From: Ceratobasidium sp. AG-K
Taxonomy: Eukaryota > Basidiomycota > Agaricomycetes > Cantharellales > Ceratobasidiaceae
Assembly: GCA_037039685.1 (NCBI GenBank)
Contig: JAWNGF010000009.1
Span: 496,001-560,000, forward strand
DNA length: 64,000 bases
Direction: 5' to 3'
Part shown: in pieces, positions 1 through 12,023 of the stretch
Numbering within the stretch: position 1 is the first letter of the stretch
Layout: each line of letters opens with the position of its first letter
The notes under the pieces: model-generated
What the model saw: only the letters and a program-made list of their open reading frames with translations
Databases searched by the model: none
What the model was told of the DNA's origin: nothing
Translations under genes and position numbers: made by a program

Positions 1-1119
1 CTTCACCCTCGGACGCTGAATTCCTGGGCCTTCAGAAATCGCTCTCGGTGCAAATATTCAAGATCAATTCTAATGTGCAAGGAATGCTCAAGCTGGTGGA
101 TCAGCTGGGGACTGCTAGAGATACAGGTGTTGTTCGCAAGGGACTGTGAGTATCCATGGAGTGCGTTGCGTCATGAGCTCATCCGGTCGTTGCAGCCATG
201 AGCTGACGGAAACTACCCGAGACCTCGTAAAGCGTGGCACCGATGACCTCAAGTCGCTCTCGACATTGCAACGAAACTTGGTTAGCTAGGGTTACGTTGT
301 TTCCATGGCGCGATCGCTCACGCTGTGCTCGGCAGCCTCAACACAAGGCCCTTTTACAGAAGATTTCACACGACTTCCAAGTGTCGCTTGTCGCATTCCA
401 GCGCGCCCAAAAAGTTAGCGCAGAGAGACAGAGAACGGTTGTTGAAGGCGTAAAGCAGGCCGTGGAGGACAACACGGACGGGTGGGTTGACTGATGTGCT
501 TATACGGATGATGTTGACGAGCGTACGAGTAGTAATGCTGGGGTGTCGAGTTCCCCACGGTCGCAAAGGCAAATCCAGGCATTCCAAAGGTGATCGACCT
601 ACCAACCCTTTATCATCGCGACCTAAACCCCCACAACCAATGTAGTCAGATATCCCCAGCCGAATTGGCGCATCAAGAATCGTTGATCCAGGAGCGTGAA
701 AACGAGATTCGTGAAATCGAAACCGGTATTCATGAACTCAACGAGATTTTCAGAGACTTGGGTACTCTGGTTACCGAACAGGGTTCGATGCTCGGTACGT
801 GCTGATGTTTCGCCCGTGCCTACCTGGTTTTCTCACAAGCTTCCTAGATACTATTCATGACAACGTTACTGTTGTTGCCACCAATACCGAGAACGCCGCT
901 CAAGAGTTAAACCAAGCGTCCGAGTACCAGCGAAAGGCAGGACGTCGGGCAGCGTGTCTCATGCTTGTTATCGTGATTGTGATTTGCGTTGTTCTTATTG
1001 CGGTAAGGATTTGCTGTTCTTGCTCTCATGTTCCCGTGGTGAAATACCCGGGTATGCCTCCCCAAAACGCTTGAAATTACATCGATCTGACCAAACTACC
1101 CTCCTAGGTATTATCGTAA
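1..1119 (+). CDS. Syntaxin (Qa-SNARE), Pep12/syntaxin-7-like, 5' end missing
   Basis: This is a tail-anchored Q-SNARE for fusion of vesicles with endosome or vacuole membranes. The reading frame enters at base 3 (start lies outside the window). Exons that I can read are 3-145, 196 to about 283, about 341-470, a short uncertain exon near 530-590, about 652-794, 849-1004 and 1108-1119. The SNARE helix begins near ERENEIREIETG and has the zero-layer glutamine in VTEQGSML. It is followed by RRAACLML and a strongly hydrophobic membrane anchor. Splicing from the donor at 1005 to base 1108 gives a very short tail, V-L-S, then TAA, which fits a tail-anchored SNARE; reading through the donor gives a longer, unlikely tail. 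The N-terminal helices (Habc part) are visible as DLVKRGTDDLKSLSTLQRNL. The Pep12 assignment rests on the SNARE helix only; a Tlg2-type syntaxin is possible. Confidence 0.85.
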
Positions 1120-1253
1120 GGTTATCTGTATTTTGAACGAATTATACCAGCCTGGCTTCTTTCTCTTTCTCCTCAAATAATTCTCTACTCGCCATCTGTA
1201 CATACATGCTATATATACTTTGATTTGCACGAATTATATTCCTGTCGTGAAGT

Positions 1254-2025
1254 ATGTTCTGTCACGTGGAATCAAACCACTTCAGCTCCTCCACGACACA
1301 GTCGCCACGGAGTTTTGAAATTTCCTACATATGGCCCAGCAACATTCGCCAACGCAAGACCTTTGGTTTTTCCGAAGACGCAGATGGGCCCGTAGCTGAA
1401 ACAAGAGTGTTGGACGAACAAGGTGCGATTTCAAACATGTGTGGGTGTCATTCGGATTGACCGCTACGCAGAGCAAGAGGAAATTATTCAGGATCTTCAC
1501 GAGGCCGCTAGACATTCAAATGCACAACTCACACGAACTATAACTGTTATTCTTGGGGCGGGGATGGCATTGTGAGTCTAGTGCATAAATCACCAGCACA
1601 CCGTACGCGGTGTACCTAACCTATGACGCAGGCAGCTTTATTTCCTATCTTCCATTCTGCGAGGAAGCGAATCAACCCCACTCACGCCCATTCTTGACAT
1701 CGCACTAGATCCCAAACCTCTTATCCCACTTGCGTTTGTGTTCACACTCGTACACATCTGCATTCATGCGCTTGACATCACCTCGCTCAATGCACCGCAC
1801 CTTCAGCAGTCTATCCCCGAGAACGTCTCACGCTACGCACCCATAGTGACCTGCGTAGCGCCTTTCATTGCTCTTTTATCTGCCCGCGACGTTGCGCAGT
1901 TGGCGTGGTGGGCTATTCCCGCCGAGCTGTCAGCGCTCGTTTGGGTTAGCCGCGGGTGGATGGCTGGCGCAGTTGAAGACGTTGCTAGCTTGGAGACATT
2001 GCGGTATGATGCCAAGGGCGCGTAA
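1254..2025 (+). CDS. Uncharacterised small multipass membrane protein
   Basis: I do not recognise the family. Three exons (1254-1422, 1472-1571, 1632-2025) join in frame with GT-AG introns of 49 and 60 nt, giving about 220 residues. The N-terminal third is polar (WPSNIRQRKTFGFSEDADGP). It is followed by three or four hydrophobic stretches: around TVILGAGMALQLYFL, PLAFVFTLVHICIHAL, PIVTCVAPFIALLSA and a tryptophan-rich segment WWAIPAELSALVWV. The C-terminal tail is short and ends YDAKGA. No signal peptide or catalytic motif is visible. It begins only 134 nt after the syntaxin stop on the same strand. The exon joins keep frame and hydrophobic pattern, so a real gene is likely; the function is unknown. 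Confidence 0.7.
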
Positions 2026-2527
2026 TATTGTGTAGCCATTCTTGTCACCATAACTCTAATAAACAGTCGTAACTCTAATAAACACACAAATAGGAATCAA
2101 AGTGCGTGGTTACCATGTTCGAAACTTCTAGTTTGATGACGTGCGATTTGTACGGCACATGTGATAATTCTCGCTAAATGTGTGCATGTGCGGCGTTGAC
2201 AGGCGAGTTTCTGTCCCTGGCGCCCGTTCATTTGATAATTAGGCAGTACAAATGCACCTTTTTCATTGTCTGGTTGTCGTGGTGATATTGGCGTTACTCG
2301 CCGCCCCGGATTACGCGATCGCATACAACAATATATCCTTGCGTCGCCCTTGGCGCGAACCTTTCCTGAATCAGGTTATAACATGTGGGGACAGGTGATC
2401 GACTGCCATATGATACGGGGTCCCTGGGCGCAAGTAGCAACCGTGTCGAGAATTTCAGCCTTCTCAATATGCCCGGAGAAGAACAACCGGGATATGAGCA
2501 TATTAGATCCAGACGCCGCCGCGGGCC

Positions 2528-2534
2528 TATATAA
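2528..2534 (+). promoter_or_regulatory. TATA box of the CAP-protein gene
   Basis: TATATAA lies 151 nt upstream of the ATG at 2685, inside a GC-rich stretch. The rest of 2026-2684 holds no supported gene. Position and sequence fit a core promoter; there is no experimental support. Confidence 0.45.
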
Positions 2535-2684
2535 CCCATCTCGTCGATGTAAGGAGCTCTCCAACAAGTTTTCTTTTCTTCCTCCATCAAACGACTGGTC
2601 GCGTTGTTGCTTGACGCACTCACATTCATTTCTCATCAACTGTCATTCCTGTATCCTTCAACCCACCCTCAAAACTCTCGCAAA

Positions 2685-3965
2685 ATGACTCGTTTTGTTG
2701 TGCTTGCATCCGCTGCGCTCGCTGCCGGCTCGGGTCTCGTTTCGGCCGCCCCGGCTCCTTCTCCTAACGGCCGATTCGGTCACTACAACGTGCAGGCCGC
2801 CAACGTCGACTGGAACAATGCCGATTGGCAAGGTGCCTGGTCGTCTTGGCTCTCTGTGCGTCCCGGCGTTCGAACCGCTTCTCACTCGTACTCACGTCAT
2901 CACCACCACGGACAGGGCTGGCACGGCAGGACTCGTACTCGTACTTACCCCGCCCCTACCGGCGTGGCCACCACTTCGGTTGTGCAGGCTACTACCACTG
3001 AGGCTCCGGTGCCGACCGTTACCGAGGAGCCTGAGTCCGCTTCCACTGAGGCGCCTGAGTCCACTGTTGAGCCCGAGCCTACCTCCACCGAGGAACCTGC
3101 TCCTGAGCCCACCGCCACTGAGGAGCCCGCGCCAGCTGAGACGAGCGCTCCCGCTGAGACGAGCTCCGCTGCTCCGGCTACCACTGAGGCACCCGGCCCT
3201 GCTCCTACCACCGCTGCCCCGACTACGACTGCCGCTCCCAGTGTCAGCAAGGCCGCGGCCACCACCGCTGCCGCCAGCTCTGGAAACGCCGACATTGACG
3301 CCTACCTCGCGGGTCACAACACTGTCCGTGCTAACCACGGTGCTGTTGCTCTTACCTGGTGAGCCATCAGCCATTCGCCCATCTTGCAATTAACTCACAA
3401 ATTCTATTAGGGCTGATGACCTCGCGGCTGCCGCTCAGAAGTGGGCCAACAACTGTGTGTAAGTCAAGCTTTGTTAAGGTTGAGAGCGCCCTCTGACTTT
3501 GGTATCTAGTTGGGAGTACTCTCAGGGCAAAGTTGGTGCCTTCGGTGAGAACCTTGCGGCTGGTACCGGCCTTGGCGCTGCTGCCGCTGTCAAGATGTGG
3601 ACCGACGAAGTTTGTAAGTCCGGAGCTTGTGGCCAGCCGGTACGAAGGCGCTGACTCTTTGTTCAGCCGAGTACAACCCCGCCAACCCCCAGTACTCCCA
3701 CTTCACTCAGGTCGTCTGGAAGGCCACCACTGAGGTTGGCTGCGCCGTCGCATCGTGCAAGGGTCTCCTAACCGGCTACTCTGGGGTAAGCTGATCGGGT
3801 CATAGCATTTAGGCTGTCCACTGAAGTTTGTGCCAGGCTGTCAACTTCCACGTCTGCGAGTACCGCAAGCCTGGTAACGTCATCGGCCAGTTCGCGTAAG
3901 TGCACCCTGACTTTAATAGAGGCGTATTCTAACTCAACCCACGCAGTGAGAACGTCCAGGTCTAA
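2685..3965 (+). CDS. Secreted CAP-domain (SCP/PR-1-like) protein with Thr/Pro/Glu-rich linker
   Basis: Six exons: 2685-3358, 3411-3458, 3510-3613, 3667-3785, 3837-3895, 3947-3965. The product starts with a clear signal peptide (MTRFVVLASAALAAG...SAAP). About 150 residues of low-complexity linker follow, rich in T, P, E, S and A and likely O-glycosylated, with a short His tract (RHHHHGQGWH). The CAP domain comes last. Diagnostic signatures are AGHNTVRANHGAVALTW, the cavity motif GENLAAG, the HFTQVVW motif and CEYRKPGNVIG near the C terminus. Fungal relatives (Pry1 type) bind and export sterols or fatty acids, and some are host-interaction proteins; the role here is inferred. An upstream in-frame ATG at 2604 is rejected because the signal peptide begins exactly at 2685 and the TATA box fits that start. 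Confidence 0.93.
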
Positions 3966-4455
3966 ACAACCACCATACCACCGAGGCTGCTGCGCATGCC
4001 GTTGGTTAACAAGTTACCCGCCCCAGTTTAAGTGTAGTGCGAGCGCTGAATAAGTTTTGCTGTTGGGCACCTTGTATTTGTCATTTTGTTGCGACCTGAG
4101 GTCATTGATTGTTCGTTCTGAGTGCAATATACGAAAAAGCATGATTTTACTGTTTGATTCGTCCAGTGTGAAGGGCTCTCGTGAAATATTCATGTCAGTC
4201 AGGGTGACTAAATGCGTCACATCTTCTTCGCCACAAGCGCCGATCGCCGCCACAAAGGGCACGTGATAGTTATCCGTAACCCTCTACCTTAAAAATCAGT
4301 TGCATACAGTTTGGGTCGTAACACGTATGTAGTCTTTTAGTGTCGTCGCTATGCAGTCGAGCTGTACTTAGCAGCCGGTATAACCAGGCCCCGCTGGTCA
4401 AAATACCACTTCAACTCCCCTAACCCACCCTCCATCCGTCATCCTGGCGTTCCGA
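3966..4455. other. Intergenic region, no gene seen
   Basis: About 490 bp between the CAP gene and the BTB gene. Short open frames on both strands have no recognisable protein pattern. It probably holds the 3' UTR of the first gene and the promoter of the next. Confidence 0.6.
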
Positions 4456-5502
4456 ATGTCCTCCCTCCATTCTCCGGTTTCCTTGGCCGACAATACAATT
4501 AGCCCAAGCCCTCCTCCCCCTATTCCTACCCCGAGCCCTAGCATATCTCTTCCCGGGCAAGAACCTCCACCACCCCCGCCCACCAACGATGGCTTTGATG
4601 AAGGCGATCTGACATTGCGCTCGTCCGATGGAATCGAATTTAAGGTTTACCGACTTATCCTCCGACTCACCTCGCCCATCTTCGGTGACATGTTCTCTCT
4701 CGCCTCGGACGACAACGATGCAGTCTCGCTCACCGACGACGCCCTATCGATCGGAATGATGCTCCAATTTGCCTATCCCGACCGGGACCTTATCGTGCCC
4801 ACGTTTGACCACCTCGAGAAAGCACTTGGGATTGCTCGGAAATATCACATTGACCGAATGACCGAGGCCCTCCGCCAGCGCCTACGTTCGTCCAGTGATC
4901 ACGTCTCGGGCGAAGTCATTTCGCCCATTTCGATGAGCGTCGACCCTATCCGGGCGTTTGCCATTGCCCGCCAATTCGGACTCGTCGAAGAGGCACGAGC
5001 AGCCTCGACGCTTACGATCGGCGAATTCCAAATCAAGGACATGACGGACGAGGTACTCCATTCGTTGCAGATCGATCTCGAGAGTGCGTTTATGCTGTAT
5101 CGGATGCACGCGAGGCGCGAGTCGGTCATCACCGAGATTTTGCTCGCGACGAATTTTGTGGATCACCCCGCTAGTATGTTTTCTGAGCACCAGGCATGGC
5201 TATTGCCCGCCGAGTGTCCCGAATGCGCACCGAGGTCGATTGATATCCCTGAAAAGGCCCTACCATATTGGACGGTGCAGTGGACAAGGCATGCATGGGA
5301 TAGGTTGATGAAGCAGCCGCTCAGGCAGTGCGTTGGCATGTTCTCGCTATCCTACATCGTGGATACGTTCCTCAAGCGGGGGCCGTGTCCAGGATGCCAA
5401 CGGTCGATATGGTGTGCAGAGAATGAAGAGTGGTTGGAAGCGGTAAAAGCCAAACTGGATGAACAGTTGGTGGACTCGGCTTCTGTGCGGATCGTGTTGT
5501 AA
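4456..5502 (+). CDS. BTB/POZ-domain protein
   Basis: An intronless frame of 348 residues starting at ATG 4456. The first 45 residues are Pro/Ser-rich (SPSPPPPIPTPSPS), then a BTB/POZ fold begins at about residue 50: DLTLRSSDGIEFKVYRLILR, followed by SPIFGDMFSLAS and a helical region through LEKALGIARKYHIDRM. The C-terminal part has paired cysteines (CPECAP, GPCPGCQRSIWC) that might bind metal. This architecture belongs to the large family of Agaricomycete BTB proteins of unknown function; BTB domains mediate dimerisation and cullin-3 binding. It lacks introns, unlike its neighbours. It converges on the PS synthase gene, whose stop is 161 bp away. Confidence 0.88.
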   Translation: MSSLHSPVSLADNTISPSPPPPIPTPSPSISLPGQEPPPPPPTNDGFDEGDLTLRSSDGIEFKVYRLILRLTSPIFGDMFSLASDDNDAVSLTDDALSIGMMLQFAYPDRDLIVPTFDHLEKALGIARKYHIDRMTEALRQRLRSSSDHVSGEVISPISMSVDPIRAFAIARQFGLVEEARAASTLTIGEFQIKDMTDEVLHSLQIDLESAFMLYRMHARRESVITEILLATNFVDHPASMFSEHQAWLLPAECPECAPRSIDIPEKALPYWTVQWTRHAWDRLMKQPLRQCVGMFSLSYIVDTFLKRGPCPGCQRSIWCAENEEWLEAVKAKLDEQLVDSASVRIVL

Positions 5503-5663
5503 GGACAATATTTTTATGTCTGGGCTTTCATCGTTGCTTCTGTTGTTTTCGCTGCATGCTTTCACTCATAGATGGGCAGACTCTCTGTCGACACTCGATA
5601 TAATTATCATGAGCTTGTAGTGGTACAAATTGTTACTTGTCACAATACCCGATCCGAATATCA

Positions 5664-7802
5664 TCATTCCGTTTTGCTTGATTTCCTCTTCTCTCGACGC
5701 CTCAAGTACCTTCTTATGGACGGTAGGCCAAACTGATGAAGTGGTCAGTATAACGTTTGAAAATGACACAAGATGGTCCAACCTTGAACGTAGGATAGGC
5801 AATTAAAAGCGAACCACCAATCGACCAAGCAAGCTTAATATGGGCAGGGAAAGGCTCAGAGAACATCCCTCTACTCCATTTGAGGATGATAAGTAATTCG
5901 GTGAGCTAGATTAGTCGTTAGCAAAGTCACCAGGTGCGAATTCGGGTCACGTACGATGGTCGCAAACAAGAGCCATGCGTGCTGTCCCATGCGAACCGCC
6001 TTCCTAGGTGGGGATTAGTTAATGTCGTTTTAAGGGGACGTTTACTCACTCTGGGTTATTCAGATACTGATACAACTCTCGTACTGCTGGAAGGGCACAC
6101 AAGAACACACCCGCAAGACGCGAGATGATGATCGGGTGGTCAGGCTCCATCCACAACAGACTGCAAAGGTCAAGCGTAAATGAGCGCACTCATGGCTATC
6201 AATACCAATTACCTCTTGAGATAAAACGGGTTCAATTCTGCAGCCAGGAACGTTGCGAGTAGCAAGAATACTGCACAATACGAGGTAAATGACGAGGTTC
6301 CTTCCCAGTGGAACTCGGTCCAGTCGCGAGGTGTGAACTGCTTGAGGACTCGTTTGGTCTTGCGGCGCACACCTTTGGTCGAGTGAATAGACCGCCAGGT
6401 AAAGTGCTGCAAAGAGTTTAGCCTGGGGTTGAGTTTCGAAAGTGATCTTCGCGTACCTTGACCTCGAAATAAGCACAAGTCTGCATCCCGACATATATAC
6501 CCAGCCAATTGCAGAGGAGCACATCTAAGACCCACTAAACAGCGGTTTGGTTTTGCGTTTGGTTGGCTGTATGAGTACTTACGTGATCCCACCAACACTA
6601 TTGGTCGCGGATTAGCATGACTGGCCGCTGCGTGGCGAATGTGATCGCCTACCTCTGCGAAATTCGGTAACTGGTGCTGCAACGAGTACTCTGCAAACTC
6701 GAATGCGATACTCAAGATCTATGGGTCTGTGATTGGAGACTGATCGTTAAGAAACAGGAGCTGGTACGTACCCAACAGAACCAGTAGTCTCGAAGGATCA
6801 TCGCCTTCCCAAACCATCCAAGTGCATGGGCGAGGCAGAAGATGTCGATCGCATTCTGAATGGACAGCATGAGTGGCTTGGAGACGAATATGGTGCACCA
6901 GACACACCCAGATGTTTGCTGCAGTCAAGGCGCAGTCTTCGGCATAGCTCTTTTCCGGAAGTGGGACGCCGAGTTTTGGATCAATGTAAGTCATCATAAC
7001 GCGAGCTGAGCCAAGGTCTTGGAAGAGCAAAAAGACGAGTGCTAGTTCGTACAAGAGGTTGACGCCTGCAGGTGCACAAGTTAGCTAATATCTGGACCGT
7101 CCGGCGGGAGAATCCAGACCAAGCATTATACGCCAGAACGCAGGATGGGGTCGAATGAACGGCCCATCGCGGAACTGGACCATTGAAAATAGCAAAAAGG
7201 CGCAAATCGAGGCGTATACTCCGAGTCGTTTCTTATCTTTGCCTATGATTGCGTTATTTCAATATTTCAGCTCGGAAATTTGATTGAGCTTACCCTCTTC
7301 CAGCACATCGTCCGACATGGCAATATATGCCATGATGCTCATGGCGACTGCAAGGGCAGTGAGAGTAAGTGGTTTAAAAAAGAATCTAAATGCAAGGTCA
7401 GTTTCAGCCATCGCTCAAAGCTATTGCCACGTACTCTACGCTCGTATCATGCTTCTCTGCAAAAGGAACAATTCTGGAGGATAGCAAGTTAGTATTGTTA
7501 CATACAAGCGTGCGACTGGTGATTTACCGCGTATAGGGCTCGGTACGATCTGCCTGTAAATTTGTTCAGGTGCTGAATTTCAACGACCTGCCAGGTCACT
7601 TACATCATACCCTGTACAGAGCCACTTGTAAGATAGAATATCACAAGCAATAATCAGGCATCCACTCACATCGCACAGGAGCCCCGTCGATGCCCGGCTG
7701 AGGTTCAGGGCCCGCTGAAGTATAATCAACCTCAAACTCGCGCTCGTCGCCCGGGGAAGTTGGGGATAGGTTCCCATCCGATTCTTGTATTGACGTATCC
7801 AT
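5664..7802 (-). CDS. Phosphatidylserine synthase, base-exchange type (PTDSS1/2 family)
   Basis: The product is a multipass ER membrane enzyme that swaps the head group of phosphatidylcholine or phosphatidylethanolamine for serine. About 16 exons are needed. The start ATG at 7802 opens MDTSIQESDG. Family landmarks appear in order: FFFKPLTLTAL, DGPFIRPHPAFWRIMLG, LVFLLFQDLG, ALGWFGKAMILRDYW, LPNFAECWWDH (the conserved acidic/tryptophan motif), LDVLLCNWLGI, RSIHSTKG, QFTPRDWTEFHWEGTSS and ELNPFYLK. The C terminus is very basic (RRYLRRREKRKS). The order and spacing match animal PTDSS enzymes closely. It is unrelated to Cho1, the CDP-diacylglycerol enzyme usual in yeasts. The CWWDH residues sit alone in a 15-nt exon at 6583-6597. 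Exon joins near the N terminus (very short exons) are the least certain. Confidence 0.9.
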
Positions 7803-8666
<864 letters not shown>

Positions 8667-8965
8667 ATGATTGTTTGGTGCTGCGCCACAATTCCATTTT
8701 TATCCCACCTTGTAATCCTACTGTTATAGCCTGGTGTTTCAATATATCATTGCTGTTTCTCCTATCACCGGATTGCCGCTAAACGTGATTGAACTGTGTG
8801 TCCCAAGCGCAAGCGGAAACCATGCGTGACTGGTGAGTTTTGGCTATTTCAAGTAAATTCGACTTCACCACGCTCCCAAATAGCCTCACTTGGACGTTCT
8901 TAGCTCAGGGGTTCCGTGATTTGTTGTCTAATTCAGCGAATTTATTTCCACATCGAGTAGTTCGG

Positions 8966-10040
8966 TTACTCCAGTTTCGTAGGTACCCCAGCCAACTTCA
9001 TCTTGACGCTGACCTCGAACAAATAATCCAAGCACTATAGAAGTCCTTATCATCAGCGACAGTGGAATCATGAGAACAAAATTCATCACCTCTGTTTGAG
9101 TCTTGGCCTTTTCCCAATCCGCCCCTAGGATAAGGCGTGTGAGACTGAGTCACAAGCATATATCGGCCTGATTGTCGACTTACCCCAAACATACACGCCG
9201 TGACGACGGACCAACACCCCAGCTGCGTTTGGATACTTGACCATCGCCTATGACGAACCAAGGTCAAGCCTTGCACACCACCTGGTAATTGGGGTACTCA
9301 CCTGCGCCATGCTATCCTTCAAGTCCTCCTCAAACGGAGTATTCTCAATGATTGGCACAACCAGCGTATCCAGGTACGACAGCGCCTTTCCCATTCCAGC
9401 ATCACGTACCCCTTTAATCATCTACCGCCAACCCATAAGCAGCGCCCCAAACCAAATATCAGCCGCCTCACCTCGAGATGCGACACCTCCCATACATCCC
9501 CGCTCCAAAGCAGCGTCGCCATGACCGCATGCTGAGAATGCGTATGCACGCAACTTCCTGCCCCTCTCAGCTCAAATGCATTCCAGAAAAGGGGGGTGCA
9601 TGCGGATTCTTTGAGTGGCTGAGTCGGTTTGCGGAGGAATACATCGGGAGATGGACGGGGGAATGGGAGAACGAATATGTGTTCGGGTTTGATGCGTTCT
9701 TTTTGTACCCCAGATGGTGCGATGTATACTTTGTCTCTGCATGGGCTCAAGATCGCTGCATGAGGCTAAGCTATTTGGACGTACCCTTGGCGGATACTGA
9801 TACCTCCGCCTGTCCCGGTGACCCAACCCAAGTGATAAAATCTTTGTTTTCAATCCAGTCAACTCGAAGCTTCCGCGTCAAGTACTTTCTCTCTTACGAT
9901 GCGCAGAGTTCTGGAATAAGATTGGCGGGCTTTTGTAGTGTGCGTCAGACGAAGCCACGATTGGTGTTTATCTGGTGGATAGAACTTACATGTTCTGGAT
10001 CAGCCGAGTGGACAAGAGCGTCAGCTTCGTTTTGGGACAT
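8966..10040 (-). CDS. MDE1: Methylthioribulose-1-phosphate dehydratase (class II aldolase fold)
   Basis: A cytosolic zinc enzyme of the methionine salvage pathway that dehydrates 5-methylthioribulose-1-phosphate. Eight exons give about 235 residues from ATG 10040. Signatures in order: [46 protein letters not shown], the metal-ligand motif [41 protein letters not shown] and [13 protein letters not shown], which supplies the third zinc histidine. The last exon reads [16 protein letters not shown]. Each intron was placed by the family alignment and GT-AG ends, including the one joining SHLE to MIKG. Length equals that of fungal Mde1/MtnB proteins. The gene converges on histone H4, with 299 bp between stops. 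Confidence 0.94.
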
Positions 10041-10318
10041 GTTCAGGTTATTGTAGTACTGGTGTATGAACCGGCTGCTATAGGATCAGAGATCAAGCTG
10101 CTCGATCTGATTCGGGCGGCTGAAGATTTTAGGTATCAATTGAAGCTCGAATGGCGTGCTGATTATATTTGTGTCACGTGGGATGCTGAGGATAACTTAC
10201 AAAGCTACTTATAGCTATGGTTTATGATATAAGTACACGGAATAAAAGGATTGCATGAACGATGGGGCAAAACAGACTGTTCACTGAGACATAGTCTTGG
10301 ATATGGCAACCCCCGCAT

Positions 10319-10996
10319 CTATTCAAGAATGCTATTGGTTGGGCTTTGAACGTCATCTTGAGTAGGGTGCTTACTTTTTATACCCAAACGAGTGGCAGCT
10401 AGCGCCTCAATATGCTCCTTTTCGCGCGCGTCTTCCGCTTCCTGGATCGTTTTCGTAAACTCATTCAGAGCTGTCTTTAGGACTGGTCAGGGCAGTCCCG
10501 TCTTGGATGAGGGAGTGCTTACCTTGAAATCTTCTTGCTCTGCAACTACCTCCACCCACATCTTCCCTTCGCGATCGTAGCTTGCCGCGAGCTCCATCTG
10601 AAATGCTTGATATAATTCTTCTCTATACAAGGGCGCTGGTTAGGTAGTTCCAAATCAGGGAGAACGAAACCTACAGTTCGCCAACGGCAGCTGCGTAATC
10701 CTGCGCACAGGCTCCCAACTACGTGGTTTAAGTTAGCTTTAAGCATAAAAGTCTGCTAATACGCGTACCGTGTTATTGAGAATCTCCTTTGCACTGTTCA
10801 AGTGCTGGGATTCCTTCGCCTTTTTGTCCTTCGCAACGGTGGCTATGGAAGAATCCCGCGCATATATGACCAGTTTAAATAAGCTAAACATGCTATATTG
10901 CCGAAAGCAATGACACGTACCTTGTGCCCTAATTAAAAGACTCATAGCTTCTTCGCTCCTGTTCAACACGGTCAACGGAGACGGGATGTAAAACAT
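10319..10996 (-). CDS. Small alpha-helical (coiled-coil) protein, unknown function
   Basis: I do not recognise the family. The ATG at 10996 opens MFYIPSPLTVLNRSEEAM. Splicing through five GT-AG introns gives roughly 150-170 residues that are almost wholly helical and charged: ATVAKDKKAKESQHLNSAKE, LGACAQDYAAAVGELLEELY, MWVEVVAEQEDF and EFTKTIQEAEDAREKEHIEA. No signal peptide, membrane span or catalytic motif is visible. Frame is kept across all joins, which supports a real gene. The C-terminal end is uncertain: I read through to TAG at 10319, but a possible donor just after GIKS could lead to another exon. The small size and helical content would suit a subunit of a complex, but that is only a guess. 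Confidence 0.6.
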
Positions 10997-11707
10997 AGCC
11001 ACCTTGCCTACCCTTCGAGATTGGACGACTGGCTCAGAGAGATTTCCTCGCCAGAGTCGTGCCGTCTCTTTCCTTGTTTAATTTTTGGCATTTTTCGTTC
11101 GAGAGTATGTGCCTGTCTCGAGAGCTGGACGATTGGAGAAGTGGAGACTGGATAAAGTTTGGCCTTGTTGGTGGAGGCGCGATCACATGACCGCGTTTCG
11201 GTTTCTAGAGACGTTTGCTCCTACCTTTGATTGACCTTGGGATTCAGGGACAGATGCAGCTCACTGAAACAGCTTTACCATTGGGCATGGAAGATCCTGG
11301 TACTAAGTAGACCTTTGAACACCGTATATGCGCTGTAGGTCTCACTCTCGAGGCCCCTCACAGCCTCGGGTAACTTGACGGCTACGGACTATAGGGGGCC
11401 AAATATCCACGCGATATTATCAGGGGTTCAAGCTAAAGAATGAAGGAGAACCATGTATTGCATGTAGTCAACCGAGTGCTTTTGGGGAGCTACCATTTTG
11501 GTCTCGTCCAGGAACTTGAATACGCAACGTGATGGGTGTTGGCTCCACTTGCATCGAATGTCACATCAACTTTAGGCTGTTAAGATTTAATTGAATTCGG
11601 ACACATATCTCGTTTTTCAAAGACGAAGAGAACCGAGAGCTCCAACACCACAGTGCTAATAAGGTGACTCAGCGCATCCCATGGTGATTTGGCATGGGGT
11701 CTCACCT
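10997..11707. other. Intergenic region, no gene seen
   Basis: About 710 bp carrying the promoter of the helical-protein gene (its ATG is at 10996) and the 3' flank of the 57-residue gene. No open frame with protein-like composition was found. Confidence 0.55.
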
Positions 11708-11928
11708 TTACATAATGATCTCGCAGATGGAGAAGTTCGAGCCGGTGCCCTCAGTTGGATTTGTTGATTCGAGCTGGTAAGTCACCTCGGCGGCAACTTT
11801 CAGATGAGACGGGTGTCAGCGTCTTGAGAGAAAGCGAACTTACTCTGAGACTTCTGTTGTTGGTGTTGCTTAACCTCGGCGGCAGCAGTCCCTTCGATGA
11901 CAGAGGGAGTAGTGAAGAAATCGGTCAT
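11708..11928 (-). CDS. Possible 57-residue protein with one intron
   Basis: Exon 1 (11928-11844) and exon 2 (11796-11708) flank a 47-nt intron with GTAAGT donor and AAAG acceptor. The joined frame is 174 nt, an exact multiple of three, from ATG to TAA. The product starts MTDFFTTPSVIEGTAAAEV, has a glutamine-rich middle (KQHQQQKSQ) and ends GSNFSICEIIM. A TATAAAG box lies about 90 nt upstream of the ATG. I know no family for it. It could be a small stress-type or conserved fungal protein, or a chance frame; the intron, frame and TATA agreement make a gene the better reading. Confidence 0.4.
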
Positions 11929-12016
11929 TGTGAGGTAAGAGCTTGGTAGTTGGGTGGGGACTAGTATCAATTGAGAGGGGAGATTGCCGATAGCTAGGGG
12001 CCGTATGTACCAGCTG

Positions 12017-12023
12017 CTTTATA
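12017..12023 (-). promoter_or_regulatory. TATA box upstream of the 57-residue gene
   Basis: TATAAAG on the minus strand, about 90 nt before ATG 11928. It supports transcription of the small gene. Confidence 0.4.
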
